NCBI GenBank assembly: GCA_964562015.1
Contig: CAZLRH010000013.1
Location: 28,356 to 92,355, forward strand
Source: CAZLRH01 sp964562015
Lineage (GTDB): Bacteria; Verrucomicrobiota; Verrucomicrobiia; Opitutales; JABDGR01
Length of the DNA stretch: 64,000 nt
Direction of reading: 5' to 3'
The number at the start of each line of letters is the position of its first letter. Position 1 is the first letter of the stretch. Of the stretch, positions 14,569 to 21,616 are shown piece after piece. Position numbers and translations under genes: made by a program. Below the pieces are notes generated by a model. The model made no database searches, had not been told where the DNA came from, and saw only the letters and a list, made by a program, of their open reading frames with translations.

Positions 14569-16974
14569 ATGCCTGCTGACTCTGAATTACTCCGGCAATA
14601 TGTGGAGGATGGGTCCGAAACCGCCTTCACAAGTATAGTCCAGTGCTATTCCGGGCTGGTCTATTCCGCGGCGTTGCGGTTGGTCGGTGGCAAGGAACAT
14701 CTGGCCAAAGAAGTTGCCCAGGAGGTTTTTATTATCCTGATCCGCAAAGCGCCAGTATTGATCGAGCACGAGACTTTAGCGGGATGGCTGCACACCACCA
14801 CTCGTTATGTCGCGCTCCGGGCTCTTCGCGCTGGGTGGAGACAAGCAAAACACGAACAAGAGGCTGCCGCCATGCAAACCAACTCCGCGTCAGATATGCC
14901 ATGGGAACAATTATGCCCCTTGCTTGATGAAGCCATCGGGCGGCTTAATGAGCCTGACCGTCAGGCCGTGTTACTGCGATATTTTCAAAGCCAGAGCCAC
15001 CGCGAAGTGGGTGCTGTGCTTGGCTTGAGCGAAGACACTGCGCGGGTGCGCACCGAACGTGCAGTGGAAAAATTACGCCGCCATTTTGCGAAGAGCGGCA
15101 TCATCACTTCGACGGCCTTGTTAATTGAGGCGCTCACGGTGAATGCGGCGCATGCGGCCCCGACAAGTTTCGTCGGCGAAGTGACGGCGGCTTCCTTTGC
15201 CCACGCGAAAGGGTTGGGTCTCGGCCATGCACTTATCAAGGCACTTTATATGGCAACCAAAACCAAAATCATTACTGCGGCGGCGGTTATCGTGGCCCTC
15301 ATGGCCATTCCGCTATTCCAGCAACATCAGAAAATAGCGCAATTAACCAAACAACTCGCCGCCGCCCAGCACGATGGCGCACGTTCCGCTCGCGGCCAAA
15401 ATCAAGCCACCGGTCAAGCCGGTATGGCCCCGCCTCAACTCACCCAGCAGGAAATCCTGGCTAAAATCATCGCCATAAAAAATGGCGGCGGGAATTTACA
15501 GAAAAAATGGCAGGCATTCATTGATGCCTTGAACCCCGCCGATATACCCAAGGTAAGGGCTGATCTTGAGCAGCTTTTTACCCATCCCGATCAGACAATA
15601 TTTCTCGGGCCCTTGCTGGCCCTCTGGGCGAAAAGCGACCCGCAAGCGGCCTTGGCCTATATGGATAAATATCCCTCGGGATCCTACCACGATATGGAGG
15701 TCGAGGCGGTTTTGGAGGGTTGGGCGGATAAGGACCCCGAAGCTGCGGCGGCGTGGTGGCAGCAACTTCCAGCTGGCCAATTGCGCTCCGACTCCGCCAA
15801 GACAGTCATTGACGCCTTGGCGGAAAAAGATCCCAAGAGGGCTTACGAAATTACCTTGGCCGCCAATCACCAACTGCAAAGCAGCCTAATACAGGACGTT
15901 TTTATGTCATGGGCTGGCACCGATCCCGCCGCCGCTGTTGCTCAAGCTTCCCAGATGAGTCCCGGGCAATTGCGCGATCTGGCTTTTCGCGATCTCGCGA
16001 TGGGCTGGTCGCAAAGTGACCCCGAGGCAGCCCAGGCTTGGGCCGAATCCCTGCCCGAAGGGCCGGACAAAGTCATAGCACTGACCATGACCGTGCAAGG
16101 CCTCGCTACAAAAAATCCCCAAGAAGCCACTGATTATGTCCTCAACCTGCCTCAGGGCCAGGAACGCGACGACAGCATAGGTTATCTCACGATGGTTTTG
16201 GCGGAAAATGACCCCAATGCTGCCTGGACGCTCGCGCAGCAATTGCCAAATGGCAATGCCAAGCAAAAAGCCGAGGTTTCGATTGTGAACCGATGGGCGG
16301 AATCCGACCCGGCTGGAGCCATTACTTTCCTTGAAAGTTTGTCCTCACCTCTGGCGAATTCCCAAAGACTATTGAGCGGCATCGCCTCAAGCTGGTCGCA
16401 GAATGCGCCTCAAGACGCCATCGCCGGGGCGGCAAACCTACCCGAAGGGCCAGACCGCAACAGCTACTTGTCTGGCGTTTTCAATGGTTTGCTGTCCAGC
16501 TCGCCACCCGACGCTGCGAACTTTGTCTCCAGCCTCCCTCCGGACAAACAGGCCGCTGCCGAGGATCGGGTCACTTTTAGCCTAGCCGAAAGCAATCCCG
16601 CCGCTGCCGCTGCCTGGATGTCGTCGCTGCCGGAAGGAGTAACCAGTGCCAAGGCGTTTGATTACGTCGTCAGTCAGTGGGCCAACTACGACCCAACAGC
16701 CGCTGGCCAATGGATTGAGACATTGCCCTCCGAAACATCCCAAGACGCTGCCCTGCAAACTTACGTTGGGGTGCTCACCAAATCGTATCCCGCCGCGGCT
16801 GCTGCTTGGGCCGGGGCCATCAACGATCCCATGGCGCGCAATGCCGCCGTCGAAAAAGTTGCTCAAACCTGGCTCGGCTCGGATCCCAAAGCCGCTGGCG
16901 CGTGGCTGGCTCAAAGCGGGCTACCCGCTGAACGCCAGCAGAAATTGTTAAATCCAAAAGCTACCGGCCCATAA
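14569..16974 (+). CDS. ECF-type sigma factor fused to a membrane anchor and helical repeats
   Basis: An 801-aa protein. Residues 1-170 are an ECF sigma-70 factor: region 2 (LVYSAALRLVGGKEHLAKEVAQEVFIIL) and region 4 (LNEPDRQAVLLRYFQSQSHREVGAVLGLSEDTARVRTERAVEKLRRHF; quoted only to mark the segment ends). A single hydrophobic segment at about 233-250 follows, then a coiled, Gln/Ala-rich linker, and from about 300 to the end a run of 12 or more units of about 35 residues with the pattern W-x3-DPxAAxxWxxxLPxGxxR. The sigma domain would be cytoplasmic and the repeats periplasmic, so the protein may combine sigma factor and sensor in one chain. ATG 14569 was preferred to GTG 14545, giving the usual ECF N-terminus. 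No anti-sigma gene is adjacent. Confidence 0.85.
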   Translation: MPADSELLRQYVEDGSETAFTSIVQCYSGLVYSAALRLVGGKEHLAKEVAQEVFIILIRKAPVLIEHETLAGWLHTTTRYVALRALRAGWRQAKHEQEAAAMQTNSASDMPWEQLCPLLDEAIGRLNEPDRQAVLLRYFQSQSHREVGAVLGLSEDTARVRTERAVEKLRRHFAKSGIITSTALLIEALTVNAAHAAPTSFVGEVTAASFAHAKGLGLGHALIKALYMATKTKIITAAAVIVALMAIPLFQQHQKIAQLTKQLAAAQHDGARSARGQNQATGQAGMAPPQLTQQEILAKIIAIKNGGGNLQKKWQAFIDALNPADIPKVRADLEQLFTHPDQTIFLGPLLALWAKSDPQAALAYMDKYPSGSYHDMEVEAVLEGWADKDPEAAAAWWQQLPAGQLRSDSAKTVIDALAEKDPKRAYEITLAANHQLQSSLIQDVFMSWAGTDPAAAVAQASQMSPGQLRDLAFRDLAMGWSQSDPEAAQAWAESLPEGPDKVIALTMTVQGLATKNPQEATDYVLNLPQGQERDDSIGYLTMVLAENDPNAAWTLAQQLPNGNAKQKAEVSIVNRWAESDPAGAITFLESLSSPLANSQRLLSGIASSWSQNAPQDAIAGAANLPEGPDRNSYLSGVFNGLLSSSPPDAANFVSSLPPDKQAAAEDRVTFSLAESNPAAAAAWMSSLPEGVTSAKAFDYVVSQWANYDPTAAGQWIETLPSETSQDAALQTYVGVLTKSYPAAAAAWAGAINDPMARNAAVEKVAQTWLGSDPKAAGAWLAQSGLPAERQQKLLNPKATGP

Positions 16975-17025
16975 GCGGATGAAATCTTCAGACCAAGATG
17001 GGTTAGGCATATTGCGTGCCTACCC

Positions 17026-17143
17026 TGCCTGTCTTCAACCTCACCCCGCCGATTGGAAGCATTCAGCGGCTGAGGTTCGAGCAAGTGGGCGGCTTATGGT
17101 ATTCCCTAGACGCCATGCCGCCCCATCTTGGCAATAAATAACC
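17026..17143 (+). pseudogene. 3' fragment of a gene family repeated in this locus
   Basis: The bases before the 293-aa gene translate as VFNLTPPIGSIQRL followed by RFEQVGGLWYSLDAMPPHLGNK and a stop, with no start or upstream coding sequence. A second, diverged copy of the same tail lies at 18506-18646, and the tail of the protein at 18664-19269 (GQKIITFKKMNGLWYQLGI) resembles both. This is therefore the remnant C-terminus of a member of that family, left after duplication and deletion. Confidence 0.6.
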
Positions 17144-17157
17144 AGCCATCTATTGCC

Positions 17158-18039
17158 ATGAAACGCATTTTTGCGATCATTATTCTCCTCGCCCTTGGCG
17201 GAACCGCGCTTTGGTGGTTCACACGGCCGGTGGTGGAAGCGTCCGCATCGGCGAAAGTTGCCGAGACTCCTGTGGCGCCAAAATCTATCGCGTCAGCGCC
17301 TGTGCCCAAACCGGTCCAAGTCGAAGCGCCCAACGTTGCGCCCGTAAACCGGCGCGTACCTTCGCCGGAAGTGTATCCTACTGCGCCCAGGATGAGCGCC
17401 TTGATTGCTGCAGCACGGGCCAACTCGTCGGAATCGGGCGGCATGGTGGTTATTCCCTCCGTTGATGCCATTCGCAACCAATACGGTAACCTGATGCAAA
17501 AGATGCGGTTCACGCCCGCACAAGCAGAAGCCTTCGTCGAGATTTTGGCGGACAAACAAGATCAAGAGGCCGCCATCATGCAAGCGAACCCAATGAAAAA
17601 TCCGCAGAGCGGCCCGCGCACTGAGGCCGAGATCGCCATGGCGTTTGACCAATACCAGCAGCAATTGCAATCGCAGGAGCAGCCGGTTGAACAAAACGCG
17701 GCAGCGCAACTTCGGCAACTGCTCGGCAACGATGACAATTATGACTACTACCGAACTTACACGGATCAAAACAAGGAACGCATGATCGTAGTGAATGGAT
17801 ATGCCGACAACTTGGATTCTGCGGGTGTGCTGCCACTTACCTTGGCTCAAGAGGAACAACTGGTGAACCTGGTCTATCAAGGCCGGGTTAGCGCTAACGA
17901 CGATCCCGCCGTCCAGGCGCAGCAGGTTCCCCAAATCTTGCAGCAGGCGGCCGCTTTTCTTTCTGCAGACCAAATCGGGGTTTTGAAGAGGGCCATGCCC
18001 GATCTGATTGCGCCTGTCATACATGGCGCCTCAGGCTAA
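17158..18039 (+). CDS. membrane-anchored hypothetical protein, 293 aa
   Basis: The N-terminus MKRIFAIIILLALGGTALWWF is a signal anchor shared almost exactly with the protein at 18664-19269. Residues 25-90 are Pro/Ala/Val-rich and probably extended through the periplasm; the rest is helical and Gln-rich (about 170-200). No known domain was recognised. It sits between the sigma-repeat fusion and a TlpA-like fragment in a locus built from duplicated pieces. Start ATG 17158 was chosen because the anchor then begins at residue 1. It may be a partner of the sigma fusion, which is inference from position only. Confidence 0.7.
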   Translation: MKRIFAIIILLALGGTALWWFTRPVVEASASAKVAETPVAPKSIASAPVPKPVQVEAPNVAPVNRRVPSPEVYPTAPRMSALIAAARANSSESGGMVVIPSVDAIRNQYGNLMQKMRFTPAQAEAFVEILADKQDQEAAIMQANPMKNPQSGPRTEAEIAMAFDQYQQQLQSQEQPVEQNAAAQLRQLLGNDDNYDYYRTYTDQNKERMIVVNGYADNLDSAGVLPLTLAQEEQLVNLVYQGRVSANDDPAVQAQQVPQILQQAAAFLSADQIGVLKRAMPDLIAPVIHGASG

Positions 18040-18505
18040 TTGACCAATGAAAACAAAACTATGCCGATGGGCGCTGCGTCTCTGCCTGGCCTTCCTTTTT
18101 TTTGCCGGAGGGTTTATTTCCGCCTTGGTCATCAAGTTGCATTTTCAGCTGCGCGAGGAAATTCTGGAGCGAGCCAATGATTTGGAATTACCTACAAAAA
18201 TGCACAACAATTTCGTCAGCGGAGATTTGGCGGCCGCCCGCCAGATGGTTGATGCGCAACTCCGTCGGGAGTCGGGGCCATTGGAAGGCTGGTACAAAAG
18301 TAATCCAGCTTTGTTTTATGCTTCTTGGACCAGCGATTTACAGGCGCTGGACCACCTGCAAGATGCTCGTTATCTTTACCATTTGAACGACGTGACGGAT
18401 TCTCTGCACGGCTACCTAAGCTGGGTTCCACCCAATGAAACAGAAGCCAATTTGGCGCGTTTCACGCGGCAAATTGTCCTACAGAAGGCCCTTGCGCCAG
18501 AATTA
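18037..18505 (+). repeat. direct repeat of 469 bp, copy 1
   Basis: Almost identical to 19411-19878. It covers the intergenic sequence and first ~150 codons of the TlpA-like gene. The main length difference is a T8 tract here (18096-18103) against T7 in copy 2. Homology ends abruptly after GCGCCAGAATTA in both copies, marking a recombination breakpoint. Confidence 0.85.
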
Positions 18506-18643
18506 CATCACCGACGAAGATCAAAAGCACTGGGCCGTCTTCAATCTCAAACCGCCGATTGCAGGCATCCAGCGGTTCCAGTTCCTCCAAGTAGATGGCT
18601 TAGGGTATTGCCTCGACGCCATGCCGCCGCATCTCGGCAATAA
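18047..18643 (+). pseudogene. chimeric TlpA-like N-terminal fragment fused to a gene tail
   Basis: An open frame of 198 codons. Residues 1-152 equal the N-terminal region of the TlpA-like protein encoded at 19414-20316: a signal anchor (AFLFFAGGFISALVIKL) and a helical domain. At 18506 the frame switches to ITDEDQKHWAVFNLKPPI and on to LDAMPPHLGNK, the tail of the unrelated small-protein family seen at 17026. No thioredoxin domain remains. It is best seen as a product of the tandem duplication, either non-functional or a novel chimera. Its T8 tract keeps the signal anchor in frame, unlike copy 2. Confidence 0.7.
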
Positions 18644-18663
18644 ATGACCTGCCATCCATTGTC

Positions 18664-19269
18664 ATGAAGCGCATTTTTGTAATCATTATTCTTCTCGCCT
18701 TGGGTGGAGCTGCCCTTTGGTGGTTTACCAAACCAGCCAAGGAAGCGCCCGTGCGGGAGAAATCCGCGATGCCAGCGTTGAAGCGGGACGAGGTCGTCGA
18801 AGCGTCCAAGGTTGCGCCTGCGACTCCAACTACCATCCAACCCGCGCGCGCGTCGGCGCAACCAATCCCCACTGCGATGGCCACGCCTGCTGCCAGTGCC
18901 GGCGATCCCCATGCGGACTTGCAAACCCTCATCCCGGCATTGGCTGATCTGTTGGAAGCCCACGATCTGACGGGCTACCTAGAAACCGCCATGTCGCCAA
19001 GTATGTTGAGTTTCGTGATGCAATCGCAAACCGCGTCGTCGCTGGATGAATTGGCTGAGAAATCATTCCCGACCACCGGTACCCTGGCCAAATTGACGGA
19101 CGCCTATATAACGACTTTGACTCAGGACTTGCGCGCCCTCCAGGGCCAGGCGCCCGTTTTGGATGCCACTGGCACCACGGCCACCTATGAACTCAGTCAA
19201 CCCATTAAAGGACAAAAGATCATCACTTTCAAGAAGATGAATGGCCTCTGGTATCAACTGGGAATTTGA
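18664..19269 (+). CDS. membrane-anchored hypothetical protein, 201 aa
   Basis: It starts MKRIFVIIILLALGGAALWWF, a signal anchor almost identical to that of the protein at 17158-18039, then a Pro/Ala/Thr-rich linker (25-85) and a helical domain. The C-terminus, GQKIITFKKMNGLWYQLGI, is a beta-hairpin-like ending shared with two nearby gene remnants, as in small periplasmic NTF2/SRPBCC-like folds, though I cannot assign one. It is probably cotranscribed with the short ORF at 19280 and the TlpA-like gene. Confidence 0.65.
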   Translation: MKRIFVIIILLALGGAALWWFTKPAKEAPVREKSAMPALKRDEVVEASKVAPATPTTIQPARASAQPIPTAMATPAASAGDPHADLQTLIPALADLLEAHDLTGYLETAMSPSMLSFVMQSQTASSLDELAEKSFPTTGTLAKLTDAYITTLTQDLRALQGQAPVLDATGTTATYELSQPIKGQKIITFKKMNGLWYQLGI

Positions 19270-19279
19270 TTTTTCCCAC

Positions 19280-19417
19280 ATGACTGCCAAAACAAAAACC
19301 ACTGTCATTACGTCGGCCATCGTAGTCTTGCTCGCCGCCATTCCGTTGGCATTTCAACACCGGGAGAATGCCCGGTTGCGCGAGGAGAATAATTCCCTTA
19401 GACAGGATATTAATTGA
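19280..19417 (+). CDS. 45-aa membrane peptide, homologue of the sigma-fusion anchor
   Basis: A short frame, ATG 19280 to TGA 19417. It begins MTAKTKTTVITSAIVVLLAAI and continues with a charged tail HRENARLREENNSLRQDIN. The same layout (MATKTKIITAAAVIVALMAI, then a Gln/Lys coiled segment) occurs at residues 228-260 of the sigma-repeat fusion at 14569-16974. It is therefore either a stand-alone membrane/coiled-coil peptide or a remnant of a second sigma-repeat gene lost by deletion. Its stop overlaps the TTG start of the TlpA-like frame. Confidence 0.5.
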   Translation: MTAKTKTTVITSAIVVLLAAIPLAFQHRENARLREENNSLRQDIN

Positions 19418-19878
19418 CCAATGAAAACAAAACTATGCCGATGGGCGCTTCGTCTCTGCGTGGCCTTCCTTTTTTTGCCGGAGGGTTTATTTCCGCCTTG
19501 GTCATCAAGTTGCATTTTCAGCTGCGCGAGGAAATTCTGGAGCGAGCCAATGATTTGGAATTACCTACAAAAATGCACAACAATTTCGTCAGCGGAGATT
19601 TGGCGGCCGCCCGCCAGATGGTTGATGCGCAACTCCGTCGGGAGTCGGGGCCATTGGAAGGCTGGTACAAAAGTAATCCAGCTTTGTTTTATGCTTCTTG
19701 GACCAGCGATTTACAGGCGCTGGACCACCTGCAAGATGCTCGTTATCTTTACCATTTGAACGACGTGACGGATTCTCTGCACGGCTACCTAAGCTGGGTT
19801 CCACCCAATGAAACAGAAGCCAATTTGGCGCGTTTCACGCGGCAATTTGTCCTACAGAAGGCCCTTGCGCCAGAATTA
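19411..19878 (+). repeat. direct repeat of 468 bp, copy 2
   Basis: Partner of 18037-18505, one base shorter because of T7 rather than T8 at 19470-19476. Confidence 0.85.
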
Positions 19879-20316
19879 TCCGTCACTCGCTGGCTGGGCC
19901 AACCCAGCCCTTTGGGCACTCTGAAGGGGAAGGTCGTGCTGCTGGACTTTTGGGGCACCTGGTGCGGCCCCTGCCGCCGGGCTTTGCCCAAAACCCAGGC
20001 GCTGTATGACGAGTTCAAAGACCAGGGCTTGGCCGTCGTTGGGATTCACTCCACTGCTGAATCGGAAACCGCCGAGGGATTCCTGCGTAAAAGCAGCTAC
20101 ACCTTCCCGGTTGCGTTGGATAAGGATAATAAAACCGCGGCGGCGTACGGCGTGACCGGCTGGCCAACCTATATCGTGATTGGGCGCGATGGGCGGGTGT
20201 TCTGGGCTCCGGTCGATCTCGACCCGATAATTGCACGGCTGAGCGATGAAGAATTCGCCGCCCAAGTGCGCCAGCACGTTCAAGCGGCCCTGGCGCAATC
20301 GGCCAATGCGCGATGA
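19414..20316 (+). CDS. TlpA-like thioredoxin-fold protein, N-terminus frameshifted
   Basis: A frame of 300 codons ending in a TlpA/ResA-type thioredoxin domain (about 155-295). The redox motif is WCGPC in LDFWGTWCGPCRRALP, with the cis-Pro loop at VTGWPTYIVIG. Residues 25-150 form a helical N-terminal domain. Periplasmic thiol-disulfide exchange is expected. The natural ATG is at 19421, but a T7 tract at 19470-19476 (T8 in the duplicate at 18047) puts the signal-anchor codons out of frame. The open frame instead begins at a TTG at 19414 and rejoins the proper frame after the tract. So the gene is either broken, uses the TTG, or is rescued by slippage on the T-run. Confidence 0.75.
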   Translation: MTNENKTMPMGASSLRGLPFFAGGFISALVIKLHFQLREEILERANDLELPTKMHNNFVSGDLAAARQMVDAQLRRESGPLEGWYKSNPALFYASWTSDLQALDHLQDARYLYHLNDVTDSLHGYLSWVPPNETEANLARFTRQFVLQKALAPELSVTRWLGQPSPLGTLKGKVVLLDFWGTWCGPCRRALPKTQALYDEFKDQGLAVVGIHSTAESETAEGFLRKSSYTFPVALDKDNKTAAAYGVTGWPTYIVIGRDGRVFWAPVDLDPIIARLSDEEFAAQVRQHVQAALAQSANAR

Positions 20317-20422
20317 TGGCGTGCAGACACTTTTGCCTTCAAAAGCATTGGGGATCGGTGGAATCTTTAGAACTAGGATCGTAAATCGCCTGCGTCACCT
20401 TGAAACTCATTTAACCCAACCT

Positions 20423-21106
20423 ATGCATGTAACCGCCGATTATTTCAGCCACGATGCCGAATACCGGCGTCGCAAGGCTGCCGGCCGCTCGGGGTGGGAC
20501 ACGGGTGAAAGCCTGCAATTGACGTTCAACCGCTTGGACAACTTCATCGCCGATCTTCCGGCTACCTCTGAACCGGCGTTGTTGGAACTCGGTTGTGGCG
20601 CTGGAGATTTGGGGCTGCGGTTTGCTGACCAGGGCTGGCGGGTTTTTGGCGTGGACATCTCACCAACCGCCATCGCTTGGGCCGAAGAAAAAGCGGCTGC
20701 CGCGAGGCTGGCGGCACAATTTTTTATTCGTGATGTAACCCGTGAAATGAACCTGTCCATCCCACCGGTTGATCTCGTGCTCGATGGACATTGCCTGCAT
20801 TGCATCATTGGCGCAGACCGGCAGATGTTTTTCCGCAACGCCCGGATGGCCTTAAAGGCAGAAGGCATTCTGCATATAAATACCATGTGCGGCGATCCAC
20901 ATCATCCAGAAGGACGCCGGCAATTTGATCCGTTTTCACGTTGCATTATTGGCCAGAACGGCATCGCCCAAAGATATTTTGGGCGGCCTGAAATCATCTG
21001 CGAAGAAGTTGTCACGGCGGGATTTAAGATCGTCAAAAAACAAATCTATATGGCGCATGATGAAACCGACGAAGATTGCTTGCTGATTAGCGCCGTAAGG
21101 TCGTGA
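20423..21106 (+). CDS. class I SAM-dependent methyltransferase
   Basis: A 227-aa cytoplasmic methyltransferase. Motif I is ALLELGCGAGDLGLRFADQG (about 49-68), motif II FGVDISPTAIAWAEEKA, then DLVLDGHCLHCIIG and the LKAEGILHINTM strand. The fold is of the Methyltransf_25/11 type and resembles thiopurine- or small-molecule methyltransferases. ATG 20423 was preferred to the longer frames because homology begins there. The substrate is unknown. It lies 106 bp after the TlpA-like gene and is the last gene before tRNA-Ser. Confidence 0.8.
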   Translation: MHVTADYFSHDAEYRRRKAAGRSGWDTGESLQLTFNRLDNFIADLPATSEPALLELGCGAGDLGLRFADQGWRVFGVDISPTAIAWAEEKAAAARLAAQFFIRDVTREMNLSIPPVDLVLDGHCLHCIIGADRQMFFRNARMALKAEGILHINTMCGDPHHPEGRRQFDPFSRCIIGQNGIAQRYFGRPEIICEEVVTAGFKIVKKQIYMAHDETDEDCLLISAVRS

Positions 21107-21185
21107 AGCAAAACTAAGCATAAACAGCAATCTTTCTTAAGGCTTATAATAACATTATTTCTTATAAATTACGTTTTAACCGACG

Positions 21186-21203
21186 CTAAAAAGCGGAAGG
21201 GGA
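21186..21203 (+). repeat. 18-nt repeat covering the tRNA-Ser 3' end
   Basis: Partner of 14058-14075 (17 of 18 identical). It spans the tRNA trailer, the discriminator base and the acceptor stem. Confidence 0.4.
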
Positions 21204-21278
21204 GGGATTCGAACCCCCGGAACCTTTCGGTTCAGCGGTTTTCAAGACCGCCGCAATAGTCCACTCTGCCACCCTTCC
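21194..21278 (-). tRNA. tRNA-Ser(UGA)
   Basis: On the minus strand the acceptor arms GGAAGGG and CCCTTCC pair, the anticodon stem-loop reads GGT-CTTGAAA-ACC with anticodon TGA, a long variable arm (CCGAAAGG within it) marks a class II tRNA, and the T-arm is GGGGGTTCGAATCCCTC. The discriminator is G, as expected for serine. The CCA end is not encoded. The tRNA reads UCA codons. Confidence 0.95.
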
Positions 21279-21616
21279 AGAACTTGAATAAGAAAACTTA
21301 ATTTCGGGCGGCGTGGGAGTCAAGGCTCCGGCGGAGCGGGCACAGTCTTCATCGAGGTGGAGCGAGCCCTTCGTGCGCGCTAAATGGCGCTGGCAAACGC
21401 GCGCGGAACTCGCGTTGCACCTTTTTCCGTGCCCTCGACCGGGCGCGGCCAGCCCTTATTTGAAGTGGACACCACGCACGCAAAATCGCTGGGCGCGCGA
21501 GTATGGGGATGTGGCCCGCCCTTGAATGAAGTGGCCGCCGCGCGGCTTGGCACGCGAAGCGGCGAACCCCGTATGCCCGGCGCGCAGGTTCGTTGCTTGA
21601 CGGCGGGCGGGGCGCA
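21279..21616. other. intergenic region upstream of the TMTC-like gene
   Basis: About 340 bp, GC-rich. It contains spurious open frames on both strands but nothing recognisable. The tRNA-Ser promoter should lie in its left end (about 21285-21320), which is locally AT-rich. Confidence 0.4.
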
